Source of the DNA: Pseudomonas sp. H1h
GTDB lineage: Bacteria; Pseudomonadota; Gammaproteobacteria; Pseudomonadales; Pseudomonadaceae
Reading direction: 5' to 3'
NCBI RefSeq assembly: GCF_000633255.1
Contig: NZ_AYMJ01000016.1
Location: 1 to 64,000 of the forward strand
DNA: 64,000 bases
Shown: positions 9,328-19,771 of the stretch, piece by piece
How positions within the stretch are numbered: the stretch's first letter is position 1
Layout: each line of letters opens with the position of its first letter
Notes under the pieces: generated by a model
Seen by the model: only the letters and a program-made list of their open reading frames with translations
Database searches by the model: none
What the model was told of the DNA's origin: nothing
Program-made: the position numbers and the translations under genes

Positions 9328-10683
9328 TCAGGAGTTGGTCGGTGGCTTGCGCAACAGGCTCGCCGCCATCGCCCCGAGGAACACCACGCTCACCAACAAC
9401 ACCGCCCACAACCCGATTTTCTTCCAGTTGGTCTCGGCCACCGCCGTCGTGGTTGCCGGCGCAGCCTGCGTGGCAACCACTTCACCCTGCACTGTCGCCT
9501 TGCCCAGCGTTGCGAGTTTCTCCGGTTTGAAATCCGGAATCAGCGTGGTCAGCGGCAGGTTAGCCGTTTTCACACTCGGGTTGCCCAACGCCAGGCTGTA
9601 AGGCCCTTCGCCGCGCGCGAGGAAAATCACCTGCGTCGCCCGCACCGCGTATTTCAGGCCAGGTGCCTGCTCGCCCAGGCCACCGCCGCGCTCATCCACG
9701 CTCAGTTTCAGCTGCTGCACGGTTTGCCCGTACAACTGCAATTCGTTCTGCACCACGTCCTGACCATTCTGGGTCAGGCGATACAGCAAACCGTTGCTCA
9801 GGGTCTGCCACGGCAGGCTGCTCTCGCGCCGGCCTGCGAGAGTAACCGGGGCCAGGCTGTTCGGTTGCGTGAGTTCAACCTGCACCCGCTCGACGTTCAG
9901 CCCCATCGGCAACTGCCAGGTGTATTCGCCGGCCTTGGTGCTGCTGCCGGCCAGCGCTTGCGACCAGACCAACGGCAGCGGCACGTTGCGCGGATCACTG
10001 CTTTTCAGTTGTGCCGACGTCAGGGTCGGCGCCGACGTCGGCGCATCCCACAGCAGACGCAGATACCGCGCCGGTTGCCCCGGCAGCGCCACTTCGTGCT
10101 GTTCGATACGCTCATCGGAAAAGGTCAGCCGCGCAACCTGCCCTTCGCCCCACGCCTGCCAGTGCTGCAAGTCATCACTGGCCTCGATGCTGAAGCGCTG
10201 GAAGCCATCGCGCTCGCTGGTCCAGTCGAGGATCAACTGCTGCAACGGCGCCTTGATTGCACTGGCGTCGAGCAGCCAGCCACGCAGCACTTCTTCACCA
10301 GCCTCCAGTTGGCTGGACGGCTGCACTTCCACCAGCGTGCCGGTGGTGGTCGATTGCACGCGTACGTTCGGCGCGCGCTCGCTGGCGTCGGCGGCGTTGT
10401 ACAGCGGGAACCACTTCACCTCATGCAACTGACCGTCGTCGCGGGTCTGCGCCGATTCGCGGGCCAGGGCGTAGGCTTGCGGTTCGCCGGCGGCGTTGAA
10501 CACCCGCAGGTCGCTCAGATCGGTCTGGCGTGCCTGCAATTGCGCGCTCAATGGCAGTTCGAGGCGATACCAGGGGCCATTGCCACTCACCGCCAACGGC
10601 ACCTGCGTGGCAAAGTCCGTCGGTTTTTCCTGGGCGCCGGCAGCCATCACCACGCCCAGCGCCAACCACCCCAGATTCAGCAT
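9328..10683 (-). CDS. DUF3999 domain protein, periplasmic with C-terminal membrane anchor
   Basis: A 451-residue protein of unknown function. It has a signal peptide (MLNLGWLALGVVMAAGAQ), a long beta-rich periplasmic part with FRFSIEAS- and RYLRLLWDA-like strands (residues FQRFSIEASDDLQHW, about 160-175, and PARYLRLLW, about 203-211) that recall discoidin/carbohydrate-binding sandwiches, and a C-terminal membrane helix (about 424-444, IGLWAVLLVSVVFLGAMAAS) with a short basic tail. The open frame extends far upstream only as a shadow of the next gene; I choose ATG 10683, 5 bases after the DUF2339 stop (a TTG at 10692 overlapping that stop is possible). Tight pairing with DUF2339 suggests one complex. 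Confidence 0.85.
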   Translation of the reverse strand: MLNLGWLALGVVMAAGAQEKPTDFATQVPLAVSGNGPWYRLELPLSAQLQARQTDLSDLRVFNAAGEPQAYALARESAQTRDDGQLHEVKWFPLYNAADASERAPNVRVQSTTTGTLVEVQPSSQLEAGEEVLRGWLLDASAIKAPLQQLILDWTSERDGFQRFSIEASDDLQHWQAWGEGQVARLTFSDERIEQHEVALPGQPARYLRLLWDAPTSAPTLTSAQLKSSDPRNVPLPLVWSQALAGSSTKAGEYTWQLPMGLNVERVQVELTQPNSLAPVTLAGRRESSLPWQTLSNGLLYRLTQNGQDVVQNELQLYGQTVQQLKLSVDERGGGLGEQAPGLKYAVRATQVIFLARGEGPYSLALGNPSVKTANLPLTTLIPDFKPEKLATLGKATVQGEVVATQAAPATTTAVAETNWKKIGLWAVLLVSVVFLGAMAASLLRKPPTNS

Positions 10684-10688
10684 GCGAC

Positions 10689-13600
10689 TCAAGATGAAAC
10701 TCCTTCGGTGTCCGGGACGGGCTTGTCCGCCGCCGGTCCGGCTTCGACGCGTTTGGGCGGCAGCGGCGCAAAGTAGCCCACCACCAGCAGCAACACGCCG
10801 ACGCCGATAAACGAGACGATCCGGGCGAGGCCGCCACGGTTGCTCAATTCGACAAAAACCAGTTTCGCCACCACCAGCGCAATCAGCGCCGCGCCGATCA
10901 GCCACACCTCGCGCCGATGACGCAAATGCCCGCCGATCATCAGGCCCAGCGCCATCAGCGTCCAGACGATGGATAACCCGGCCTGCACCAGCATCGATTC
11001 GAGCAGCAGATCCAGCTCGAACGGAATCCCCGCCCAATGGTGCGCGGCGCGGGTCACCAGCGCGGTGCACAAGGCGAACAGCGAAACCCCGGCAACCAAC
11101 TGCGTGGCGTACTCGGCGTAATCCTTGCGCAGCGCAAACTGCGTCACGGCATGGCGTGACCACACATATACCCCGAACAGGGCGAACAGCAGGCCCAATT
11201 CCAGCGGGTTGATCAACGGCACGTACGGCAGCGGTTCGGCGTTGCCGTCGCTGACGCCGTTGGCCAGCCAGAACCACGCCAGCATCAGCACCGCCAAGGG
11301 CGCTGCGGCGTACAAGCGATATTCGCGAGGGAACGCTGCCACCGGCCACGGCCAGTTGCGTGGAGCCGCCGCCAACAACAGATACAGGCTCGGCAGGATC
11401 GCCCAGCCCAGCCAGCGCCAGGCGTTGTATTGCTCGGACAACAGCAGCAGGCCGTAGCGCAACTCCAGCGCCAGCACGCCGATCAGCAGCCAGCAGCCGA
11501 GCACATGCGCCGCGCTCAAGGCCCGTGCCGGCAGCATCGGCGCCAGTCGCCGCAAGCTGAAGAAGTGCACGACAAACACCAGTGCCCACGCCAGCCAGCC
11601 GACATTCGCCGCCGGGTGATAACGCGGATGCCACGCCGCCAGCAGCACCAGGCCCGCTGCCGGAATCAGCAAGGTGCACAGCAGACCCAGCGCCGGCCAT
11701 TTCAGGCGCAGCGACAGCAGTGTCCACAACGCCACGCTCAATGCGGCGACCAGCAGCAACAGCGTCGCCTGCAAGTTCAGTGGCGCAAATCGCAGCACTT
11801 CGCTGACCCACGCCAGCGCCCACCATCCGCCTCCCCACACCAGCAGCACTTCAGACAGGCGCTGCAAACCCAGCACATCGAAGGCCGAGGCATGATTGCC
11901 CCGTTGCAGGCGCCAGGCGCCGATCATGGCGGCCAGCCCCAGCACCAGCGGCGTCCAGAAGCCGCCATGGGCCAGCGGTCGCAAACCTTCGCTGGACAGC
12001 GGCCCGAGCAACTCGGGACCGGCGAGCAAAAACGCCGCGCCGCCGATCAACTGCAACAACAAGCCGAAGACAAAACTCACGCGCTGCTTGAGGTACAGGC
12101 TCAGCCAGATGATCAACAACCCGCTGGCCGCCCACACCGCGCTCGCGGTTTGCCACGGCAACACGAACAGCACCGCCAGATTGATCAGCACCAAGCCTGC
12201 CAACAGCACCACCGACAAACCACGCAGCAGACGCACATCGCCGCGCACCATTTCGTCACGCGCCGCCAGCAGCATGCCGGCGATCAGCGCCAGGCCAATC
12301 AACGACGCGCTGAGCAAGCCGCTCCAGCCGGCGCTGAACACTGCTGCCGAATCCTCGCCCGCACCCTGCAGACGCAACAGGAACAACGCACCACCGAGCA
12401 ACTGCACGGCAAATGCCGTGAACAGGAACGTGCGTGATTGCAGGCGCAGGCCGGCAAACAACGTCACCAGCCCGGCCAGCGCCCAACTGATCGCCGTGGC
12501 CTGAACAAAGAAGAACAGCGGCGCCAGCAGGTACAGGAAGGTCAGGCCCAAAGCCGCCAGCACCGGAAGGCCTTGGCGCTCCCACGGCGAAGCTTGCTCC
12601 GGCGCGGCCTTGCGCAGTTGATAGAAACTGAACAGCAACGCGATGCCGAGCATCAATGCGCCCAACGGTGCGCCATCGAACAGACTGCTTTCGCCGACGC
12701 GCAACTGACTGAGAAACGCCAGTGCCGAACCCAGTTGCAGCAGCAAGGCAAACGCCCGGGCGAACGGCCGCTGCTGACGCAGGCCGAGCCAGAAAATCCC
12801 CGCGCCTTCCACCGCCCAGGCCGCTGACGTCCAGCGCGCATCGAGGCCGAGCGGGATCGCCAGGCTGGCGAAAATCACTCCCAGCGCCAGACAGGTTTCG
12901 CCCAGCAACAAGGCACGACCGCCCATCAGTAAACGGGCCAGGCCCATGTAGATCACGCCCAGCGCCAGTGCGCTGAATGCGGCGGCGAACTCCAGATGCT
13001 GCACCAGCGCAAACTGCAGACCGAAACCCACGATCGGCGGCCCGAACAGCATCGTGCCGTCGACGTAATCGCCCTTGCGTGCTGACCAGTGCAGCAGCGC
13101 CTCGCGGTCGCCGTCCGCCGGCGCGTCGGGCATGTCGAGCAACTTGCGCCGGGCGAACAGCAGGCCGATGGCCAGGTACATCAGGAAGAACAGAATCAGG
13201 AACGGCTCGGTGCTCCACAACAGCTCAGGCGCATACGAACGCAGCCCCCAGGCGAAACCGATACCGAAAGTGCCGACGAAGCCGATCAGGTTGAGCAGGC
13301 GCCAGGCCTTGAACCAGGCAATGGCGAGAATGCCGGCGTTGAGCAGCGCGAAATAGCTGAACAGCGCGACATGGTTGCCCTCCCCCGTCGAGGTCAGGAT
13401 CGGCGCGGCGAAACCGCCCAATGCCGCAGCAGCGGCCAGCCCCAGCGCATCCTGAGTGATGGCAAGGATCGCCGAAAACACCGTCACGGCCACCAACAGT
13501 CCCAGCGCGGCGGATGGGTCGAGCAACGGGTGCAGGCGCATCGCCGCAAACACCGTCAGGTACAGCACCGCGATCCCGGTGCCCTGCAAAATCAGCGCAT

Positions 13601-14270
13601 AACTGCTGTTGCGTCGACGCAGCCACCAGCCCAGCGCCAGCAGGGCCAATGCAGCGGCCGCGACACCGGCATACCGCAATTCGATCGGCACCACCATGCC
13701 TTCAGTGGCGTAGCGCAACAGGAAGGCCAGACCGAAGAACAACAGCACCACGCCGACCCGCAACACAGTATTGCCGCCGAACAGCCAGTTGCGCGCGGCG
13801 CGGATACCACGCTCGATGAGGTTCGGGCCACGGGGTTCGGCGGGTTGCGCAGGTTTTGCAGGCTCGTCGGTGATTGCGTCCAGATGCCAGACATCGGCCG
13901 GTAGCGGCTGGCTGGTTTCGCTGGCGACGGTGGAGATCGGTTCGAATTCGGGTGGCAGTTCCCAGACCAATTCCGGCGCTGCGGCAGCTTCGGCGATGTC
14001 GACGGGCTCGCTGAGCGGTTCCGCATCTGCCGGTGGCACCGCGTGAGAGGGGGAGCCTTCCAGCAGATACAGGCGCTGCGCGACGCCTTGCAAGGCCACC
14101 TTCGTCTGCTCAAGTTGGCGCTGTTGCTCCGCCGCCTGCGAGCCTAGCCGGGCGATGCGCAGCGTTTGCCCGATCGCCAGTCCGAGCAATGCACCCAGCA
14201 GCGCGGCGCTGAACGACTCATCGAGCAGCCAGCCGAGCAGCAGCCCGATCAACATGAACATCCATTGCAT
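10689..14270 (-). CDS. DUF2339 giant polytopic membrane protein
   Basis: A 1193-residue inner-membrane protein with an N-terminal helix (about 1-40), a coiled-coil and acidic proline-rich cytoplasmic stretch (about 45-160: QAAEQQRQLEQTKVALQGVAQRLYLLEG, then VWELPPEFEPI), and then roughly 25-30 hydrophobic helices to the end. The block IERGIRAARNWLFGGNTVLRVGVVLLFFGLAFLLRYA (about 172-208) is the hallmark of DUF2339. No catalytic motif is apparent. It is followed by DUF3999 with a 5-base gap; this pair recurs in proteobacteria but its job is undetermined. Envelope or cell-surface glycan work would fit the architecture, as inference only. Confidence 0.9.
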   Translation of the reverse strand: MQWMFMLIGLLLGWLLDESFSAALLGALLGLAIGQTLRIARLGSQAAEQQRQLEQTKVALQGVAQRLYLLEGSPSHAVPPADAEPLSEPVDIAEAAAAPELVWELPPEFEPISTVASETSQPLPADVWHLDAITDEPAKPAQPAEPRGPNLIERGIRAARNWLFGGNTVLRVGVVLLFFGLAFLLRYATEGMVVPIELRYAGVAAAALALLALGWWLRRRNSSYALILQGTGIAVLYLTVFAAMRLHPLLDPSAALGLLVAVTVFSAILAITQDALGLAAAAALGGFAAPILTSTGEGNHVALFSYFALLNAGILAIAWFKAWRLLNLIGFVGTFGIGFAWGLRSYAPELLWSTEPFLILFFLMYLAIGLLFARRKLLDMPDAPADGDREALLHWSARKGDYVDGTMLFGPPIVGFGLQFALVQHLEFAAAFSALALGVIYMGLARLLMGGRALLLGETCLALGVIFASLAIPLGLDARWTSAAWAVEGAGIFWLGLRQQRPFARAFALLLQLGSALAFLSQLRVGESSLFDGAPLGALMLGIALLFSFYQLRKAAPEQASPWERQGLPVLAALGLTFLYLLAPLFFFVQATAISWALAGLVTLFAGLRLQSRTFLFTAFAVQLLGGALFLLRLQGAGEDSAAVFSAGWSGLLSASLIGLALIAGMLLAARDEMVRGDVRLLRGLSVVLLAGLVLINLAVLFVLPWQTASAVWAASGLLIIWLSLYLKQRVSFVFGLLLQLIGGAAFLLAGPELLGPLSSEGLRPLAHGGFWTPLVLGLAAMIGAWRLQRGNHASAFDVLGLQRLSEVLLVWGGGWWALAWVSEVLRFAPLNLQATLLLLVAALSVALWTLLSLRLKWPALGLLCTLLIPAAGLVLLAAWHPRYHPAANVGWLAWALVFVVHFFSLRRLAPMLPARALSAAHVLGCWLLIGVLALELRYGLLLLSEQYNAWRWLGWAILPSLYLLLAAAPRNWPWPVAAFPREYRLYAAAPLAVLMLAWFWLANGVSDGNAEPLPYVPLINPLELGLLFALFGVYVWSRHAVTQFALRKDYAEYATQLVAGVSLFALCTALVTRAAHHWAGIPFELDLLLESMLVQAGLSIVWTLMALGLMIGGHLRHRREVWLIGAALIALVVAKLVFVELSNRGGLARIVSFIGVGVLLLVVGYFAPLPPKRVEAGPAADKPVPDTEGVSS

Positions 14271-14437
14271 GGTCGATATCCCTGAGCAGCCCCGAGGCGG
14301 GGCAATCCCGGCAATTGCTTCAGTCTAGGCTCACTCCTACATTGGATTGGCGGTGATTGAGGCTGCCGGTAACCGGCGCTCAGTATATCGATCCGGCCCA
14401 ACAAACGTTGGGCCTTGCGCATATTTGTTGCAGAAAA

Positions 14438-16888
14438 TTACTCCAGTGCCTTCCAGATGTCGGTGGCGTACTCGCGAATGGTCCGGTCGGAGGAGAACCA
14501 GCCCATCCGCGCCGTGTTGAGCACTGCCGAGCGCCACCAATTGTTGGAGTCGTGCCAGTGCGCGTCGACGCGTTTTTGCGCTTCCCAGTAGGAGTCAAAG
14601 TCGGCGCAGACCAGGAAGCGGTCGTAGTCCACCAACGAATCGATCAGCCCGGTATAACGCGACGTATCGTCCGGCGAGAACACGCCGCTGCGAATCGCTT
14701 GCAGCACATCGTTCAGACGATGAGACGCGGCGATATCCGGCGCGGCGCTGAATTCGTAGTTCTGCTTGCGCGCTTCAACCTGCTGCGCGCTGAGACCGAA
14801 AATGAACATGTGTTCCGCACCGATGCGCTCACACATTTCCACGTTGGCGCCATCGAGGGTGCCAATAGTCAGCGCGCCGTTGAGGCCGAACTTCATGTTG
14901 CTGGTGCCCGAGGCTTCGAACCCGGCAGTGGAAATCTGCTCGGACAAGTCCGCCGCCGGAATGATGCTCTCGGCCAGGCTGACGTTGTAGTTGGGCAAAA
15001 ACACCACTTTGAGCAGGCCGCGCACGGTCGGGTCGTTATTCACCACCCGAGCAATGTCGTTCGTCAGTTTGATGATCAGTTTGGCCTGGTGATAACTGGC
15101 AGCCGCCTTGCCGGCGAAGATCTTCACCCGGGGCACCCAGTCGACCTCAGGCTCGGCGCGAATCGCCTGATACAGCGCCACGGTGTGCATCAGGTTGAGC
15201 AACTGACGTTTGTATTCGTGGATCCGTTTGACCTGCACATCAAACATCGCAGCCGGATTGACCGCGATCCCCAGCCGCTCGTGAATCAGATAGGCCAGAG
15301 CCTTTTTGCTGTGCAGGCGCTGCTCGGCGAAGGCTTTGCGGAACGCGGGTTTCTCGGCGAACGGCTGTAGATCGAGCAAGCGCTCTTCGGGGTTGTCCAG
15401 CAGGTCCGGCCCCAGCGCATCGACCAGCATCGAGGTCAACTCAGAGTTCGCCTGATACAGCCAGCGCCGGAAGGTGATGCCGTTGGTTTTGTTGTTGATC
15501 CGCTCCGGGTAGAGCTTGTGCAGTTCGGCAAATACAGTCTTGCGCATCAGCTGCGTGTGCAGCCCGGACACGCCGTTGACGCTGTGCGAACCGAGAAACG
15601 CGAGGTTGCCCATGCGTACCCGACGACCGTTGTCCTCTTCGATCAGCGACACCGCGCGCAATACGTCGAAGTCATGAATACCCTTGGCCCGCAGCGAATC
15701 GATGTGCTGGGCGTTGATCAGATAGATGATCTGCATGTGCCGCGGCAGCATGCGCTCCATCAAGCCGACCGGCCAGGTTTCCAGCGCTTCGGGCAGCAGC
15801 GTGTGGTTGGTGTACGACAGTGTGTCGACGGTGACTTGCCACGCCGCATCCCAGGCCACGTCGTAGACATCGACCAGTTGCCGCATCAGTTCGGCGACGG
15901 CGATCGAGGGGTGGGTGTCGTTGAGCTGAATCGCCGCGTGATCGCCCAGGGTCAGCACCGAGGTGTGCATGTTGCGATGGCGGCGCAGCAAATCCTGCAG
16001 GGAGGCGGCGACGAAGAAGTATTCCTGACGCAGGCGCAGCTCCTGCCCGGCTTCGGTACTGTCGGCCGGGTAAAGCACGCGGGAAATACTTTCGGCCCGG
16101 GCCACTTCGGCGACGGCACCCAAGTGGTCACCGGCGTTGAAGCGTTCCAGGTGCAGGTCTTCCATGGCCCGCGCCCGCCAGAGGCGCAAGGTGTTCACGC
16201 TGGCCCCGCGCCAACCGACGACTGGCGTGTCGTAGGCAATTGCCCGCACGGTTTCTGCCGGCGACCAGACTTGTTTGGACTTGCCGGAAACGTCGGTGAC
16301 GGTTTCGACACTGCCGCCGAAACCGATGGTGTAAACGACTTCCGGCCGCTCGAATTCCCAAGGGTTGCCGAAATCCAGCCAGTGTTCGGTTTGTTCCTGC
16401 TGCCAGCCATCGACGATGGCCTGGCGGAACAGCCCGTGTTCATAACGAATGCCGTAGCCGTGACCGGCGATGCCGAGGGTCGACATGCTTTCCATGAAGC
16501 ACGCCGCCAGACGCCCGAGGCCACCGTTGCCCAGTGCCGCATCCGGCTCCAATAAGCGGATGCGCTCAAGATCGACACCCAGCTCGGTCAGCGCTTCACG
16601 GGCGACGTCGAGCAGGCCGAGGTTGCTCAGGCTGTCGTAGAGCAAGCGGCCAATGAGAAATTCCAGCGAGAGGTAATACACCCGCTTCTGGCCTTTGCGG
16701 TAGATCTGCCGGGTGTGGTCCATCCAGTGTTCGACCATGTGATCACGCGCCGCCAGGGCGATGGCCTCGAACCAGTCATGGTCGAAGGCGTGATCCGGGT
16801 CTTTGCCCACCGCGTAGGTGAGTTTGGTCAGGACGGCGTCGCGGAATGCGGCCACCTCTGCTTCGCGAACTAGTGGTTCTTGAGTCAT
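14438..16888 (-). CDS. glgP: Glycogen / alpha-glucan phosphorylase
   Basis: PLP-dependent cytosolic enzyme releasing glucose 1-phosphate from the non-reducing ends of glycogen or maltodextrin. The length of 816 residues is normal. Near the N-terminus is YYLSLEFLIGRLLYDSLSNL; LEPDAALGNGGLGRLAACFMESM (about 110-132) is a catalytic-domain block; and EASGTSNMKFGLNGALTIGT (about 650-669) contains the lysine that carries PLP. No other glycogen gene adjoins it, so it stands alone between the DUF2339 operon and ykgJ. It begins 257 bases from the divergent ykgJ gene. Confidence 0.96.
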   Translation of the reverse strand: MTQEPLVREAEVAAFRDAVLTKLTYAVGKDPDHAFDHDWFEAIALAARDHMVEHWMDHTRQIYRKGQKRVYYLSLEFLIGRLLYDSLSNLGLLDVAREALTELGVDLERIRLLEPDAALGNGGLGRLAACFMESMSTLGIAGHGYGIRYEHGLFRQAIVDGWQQEQTEHWLDFGNPWEFERPEVVYTIGFGGSVETVTDVSGKSKQVWSPAETVRAIAYDTPVVGWRGASVNTLRLWRARAMEDLHLERFNAGDHLGAVAEVARAESISRVLYPADSTEAGQELRLRQEYFFVAASLQDLLRRHRNMHTSVLTLGDHAAIQLNDTHPSIAVAELMRQLVDVYDVAWDAAWQVTVDTLSYTNHTLLPEALETWPVGLMERMLPRHMQIIYLINAQHIDSLRAKGIHDFDVLRAVSLIEEDNGRRVRMGNLAFLGSHSVNGVSGLHTQLMRKTVFAELHKLYPERINNKTNGITFRRWLYQANSELTSMLVDALGPDLLDNPEERLLDLQPFAEKPAFRKAFAEQRLHSKKALAYLIHERLGIAVNPAAMFDVQVKRIHEYKRQLLNLMHTVALYQAIRAEPEVDWVPRVKIFAGKAAASYHQAKLIIKLTNDIARVVNNDPTVRGLLKVVFLPNYNVSLAESIIPAADLSEQISTAGFEASGTSNMKFGLNGALTIGTLDGANVEMCERIGAEHMFIFGLSAQQVEARKQNYEFSAAPDIAASHRLNDVLQAIRSGVFSPDDTSRYTGLIDSLVDYDRFLVCADFDSYWEAQKRVDAHWHDSNNWWRSAVLNTARMGWFSSDRTIREYATDIWKALE

Positions 16889-17145
16889 CGATAGGACCTC
16901 GAGCGAGCGGGGAATTGTCTGAGCCTAGACGGTCTGACCGACGGTAGAGGCGCAGGTTCGGCAGTTTTTCCTGAGACGGTGAGATCGCCCGGCATTACCT
17001 TGGCGAGTGGGCTAATGAATGCAGGGGCCGTGCCGTACTGCCGGCCAGTTGAGCGACATTTGCAAAAATCTGGCGAAAGGTTGTTCAAAAATCCACCAGT
17101 CCCGGTATGATCGCGCGCCCTGATGCACACGCCTGGTAATTCCCG

Positions 17146-17583
17146 ATGATGAAGCCCAACCTGATTGCCGCTGCCGAGATCGACCGTCTCGATACGTGGG
17201 CCAAATATTCGGCCCCGATGTGCGGTTCCTGCATGTCGAGCTGCTGCACGCTGCCGGTCGAGGTCAAGATCAAGGACCTGGTGCGCATCGGTGTGGTCGA
17301 CGAGTTCGAGCTGGGCGACCCGCCGAAGAACATCGCCAAGCGCCTGCAAAAGGAAGGGCTGGTCGAGCGCTTCAACCAGAAGTCGGGGATCTTCACCTTG
17401 CAGCGCATGAGCAACAACGATTGCTACTACCTGGATCGTAAGAGCCGCCTGTGCACCATTTATGACAAGCGCCCCGACACCTGCCGCAATCACCCGAAGA
17501 TCGGGCCGCGCCCGGGGTATTGCGCGTACAAGCCGAAAGAAGTCGAGCGTGTGCAGAATTTCCGGGCAATCGAGAAGTTTTGA
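17146..17583 (+). CDS. YkgJ family cysteine-cluster protein
   Basis: A 145-residue soluble protein (start MMKPNL or the next Met) of the YkgJ / CxxCx(n)CC zinc- or iron-chelating family. The cluster is CGSCMSSCC (about residues 26-34), followed by C at about 93, C at about 102, CRNHPKIGP (about 113) and C at about 125, which gives eight cysteines placed as in the family. Family members have been proposed as [Fe-S] or zinc-binding proteins, some acting in modification reactions; there is no settled function. The gene is monocistronic, divergent from glgP and convergent with typA across a REPIN. Confidence 0.88.
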   Translation: MMKPNLIAAAEIDRLDTWAKYSAPMCGSCMSSCCTLPVEVKIKDLVRIGVVDEFELGDPPKNIAKRLQKEGLVERFNQKSGIFTLQRMSNNDCYYLDRKSRLCTIYDKRPDTCRNHPKIGPRPGYCAYKPKEVERVQNFRAIEKF

Positions 17584-17615
17584 TCTGCCTTGAGATTTTC
17601 GGCGGCTGATCGGCC

Positions 17616-17713
17616 GCCTTCGCGAGCAGGCTCGCTCCCACAGTAGATTCTCGGTGAACACAAATCTTGTGTATGCCATCGAACTCTTGTGGGAGCGGGC
17701 TTGCTCGCGAAGA
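17616..17713. repeat. REPIN (paired REP palindromes)
   Basis: Inverted REP pair (ccttcgcgagcaggctcgct... and ...gtgggagcgggcttgctcgcga) with a spacer of about 50 bases, in the convergent gap between ykgJ and typA. Confidence 0.92.
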
Positions 17714-17764
17714 GGCCAGCACAAACACCGCACAAACCTCAGTTAAACCCCAGACAAACAAAAA

Positions 17765-17790
17765 CGCCCCCGGTCTCGCGACCGGGGGCG
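17765..17790 (-). terminator. Rho-independent terminator of typA
   Basis: Stem CGCCCCCGGTC / GACCGGGGGCG with loop TCGC, flanked by A-rich sequence on one side and TTTTTT on the other, so it can work in both directions. It lies 22 bases past the typA stop. Confidence 0.93.
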
Positions 17791-17811
17791 TTTTTTCAAG
17801 CTCGGGCTAAA

Positions 17812-19632
17812 TTACGCCTTGGCTTTCTTGGCAGCGCGGGTACGCTCGCTTTCGTCCAGGATCTTCTTGCGAAGACGGATGGACTTAGGCGTAACTTCGC
17901 ACAGCTCGTCTTCCTGGATGTATTCCAGAGCCTGTTCCAGGGTGAAGCGAACAGGTGGGACCAGAGCGATGGTTTCGTCTTTACCCGAAGCACGCATGTT
18001 GTCGAGCTTCTTGCCTTTGGTCGGGTTTACACCCAGGTCGTTGTCGCGGCTGTTCTGACCAACGATCTGACCGTTGTAGATCTCCTGGCCGTGTTCTACG
18101 AACAGCTTGCCACGAGCCTGCAGGGTTTCCAGGGAGTAGGTCAGTGCCTTGCCGGTTTCAACCGAAACCAGAACGCCGTTCTGACGGCCGGACATGTGGC
18201 CCGACTTCACTGGAGCGTAACGATCGAAGATCGAGGTCAGGATGCCAGCACCGTTGGTCAGGGTCAGGAACTGGTTACGGAAACCGATCAGACCGCGAGC
18301 AGGGATGTTGTATTCCAGACGAACACGGCCCTTGCCATCCGGCACCATGTTGCTCAGGTCGCCTTTACGCAGACCCATCTCTTCCATGACCTTGCCCTGC
18401 GATTCTTCAGGGATGTCGATGGTCACGTTTTCGAACGGTTCCTGCTTCACGCCGTCAACTTCACGGATGATCACTTCAGGACGGCCCAGGGCCAGCTCGA
18501 AGCCTTCGCGACGCATGGTTTCGATCAGTACCGAGAGGTGCAGCTCACCGCGGCCGGAGACCTTGAACTTGTCAGCCGAGTCGCCTTCTTCAACGCGCAG
18601 TGCAACGTTGTACAGCAGCTCTTTGTCCAGACGATCCTTGATGTTACGGGAGGTCACGAACTTGCCTTCTTTACCGCAGAATGGCGAGTCGTTTACCTGG
18701 AAGGTCATGGAAACGGTTGGCTCGTCAACGGTCAGAGGCTTCATCGCCTCGACGGTGTTGATGTCGCACAGGGTGTCGGAGATGAACAGCTCGTCGAAAC
18801 CGCTGATGCAGACGATGTCGCCGGCCGCTGCCTCTTCAACGTCGATGCGGTGCAGACCGTGGTGACCCATCAGCTTCAGGATACGACCGTTGCGGCGCTT
18901 GCCGTCGGCGCTGATAGCGACAACCGGGGTGTTCGGCTTGACGCGACCACGAGCGATACGGCCAACACCGATAACACCCAGGAAGCTGTTGTAGTCCAGT
19001 GCGGAGATCTGCATCTGGAACGGACCGTCACGGTCAACGGCCGGAGGCGGAACGTGGTCGACTACCGCTTGGTACAGCGGGGTCATGTCTTCAGCCATGG
19101 CGGTGTGATCCAGACCGGCAATGCCGTTCAGGGCCGAGGCGTAAACAACCTGGAAGTCCAGTTGTTCTTCGGTTGCACCGAGGTTGTCGAACAGGTCGAA
19201 GATCTGGTCCAGAACCCAGTCCGGACGCGCGCCTGGACGGTCAACCTTGTTGATGACCACGATTGGACGCAGGCCGGCTTCGAAAGCCTTCTTGGTCACG
19301 AAACGGGTTTGCGGCATAGGGCCGTCTTGAGCGTCAACCAGCAGCAGAACGGAGTCAACCATCGACATTACGCGTTCAACTTCGCCGCCGAAGTCGGCGT
19401 GGCCCGGGGTGTCCACGATGTTGATGTGGTAGCCGTTCCAGTTGATGGCGGTGTTTTTCGCCAGAATGGTAATACCGCGCTCTTTTTCCTGGTCGTTGGA
19501 GTCCATCACGCGCTCGTCGTTGAGCTCGTTGCGCTCCAGAGTGCCGGATTGACGCAGGAGTTTGTCTACCAGGGTGGTCTTACCATGGTCAACGTGGGCA
19601 ATGATGGCGATGTTACGTAGATTTTCGATCAC
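17812..19632 (-). CDS. typA: Ribosome-associated GTPase TypA/BipA
   Basis: Translational GTPase of the EF-G type that binds the ribosome and assists 50S assembly and stress, cold and virulence adaptation. It has 606 residues. GTPase motifs: AHVDHGKTT (about 15-23), the switch region [11 protein letters not shown] (about 53-63), [12 protein letters not shown] (about 76-87) and NKVDRPGA (about 130). Then come the beta-barrel domain, EF-G-like domains III and V, and the BipA-specific C-terminal domain (about 470-606) with the basic tail [12 protein letters not shown]. It is monocistronic, with its own terminator downstream, and is divergent from nothing: thiI lies upstream on the same strand with a 139-base gap. 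Confidence 0.97.
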   Translation of the reverse strand: MIENLRNIAIIAHVDHGKTTLVDKLLRQSGTLERNELNDERVMDSNDQEKERGITILAKNTAINWNGYHINIVDTPGHADFGGEVERVMSMVDSVLLLVDAQDGPMPQTRFVTKKAFEAGLRPIVVINKVDRPGARPDWVLDQIFDLFDNLGATEEQLDFQVVYASALNGIAGLDHTAMAEDMTPLYQAVVDHVPPPAVDRDGPFQMQISALDYNSFLGVIGVGRIARGRVKPNTPVVAISADGKRRNGRILKLMGHHGLHRIDVEEAAAGDIVCISGFDELFISDTLCDINTVEAMKPLTVDEPTVSMTFQVNDSPFCGKEGKFVTSRNIKDRLDKELLYNVALRVEEGDSADKFKVSGRGELHLSVLIETMRREGFELALGRPEVIIREVDGVKQEPFENVTIDIPEESQGKVMEEMGLRKGDLSNMVPDGKGRVRLEYNIPARGLIGFRNQFLTLTNGAGILTSIFDRYAPVKSGHMSGRQNGVLVSVETGKALTYSLETLQARGKLFVEHGQEIYNGQIVGQNSRDNDLGVNPTKGKKLDNMRASGKDETIALVPPVRFTLEQALEYIQEDELCEVTPKSIRLRKKILDESERTRAAKKAKA

Positions 19633-19771
19633 TTGTGTATCTCGATCAGAGGATTCGGTTTGCTGACAAGTCTTGGCAGCGATTAACAGTAGTGTCCGGC
19701 ATGGCCGTTACAGCTTGACGGCGGTGTCGGGGGGCCGGTGACGCAGGCCACAGGCAAACAGCCCCGGGCAC

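Noticed and set aside
9328..11838. An 836-codon open frame joining DUF3999 to sequence inside the DUF2339 gene
   Set aside because: The first 385 codons are low-complexity Ala/Arg/Gly and run through the real DUF2339 gene in another frame; the true protein starts at 10683 with a signal peptide.
17689..19620. A 643-codon frame opposite typA
   Set aside because: Shadow of the TypA frame in high-G+C DNA; no ribosome site and no family motif. The same holds for long frames opposite gpmI (31308-32909), glnA (21534-23090) and ntrC (26618-28603).
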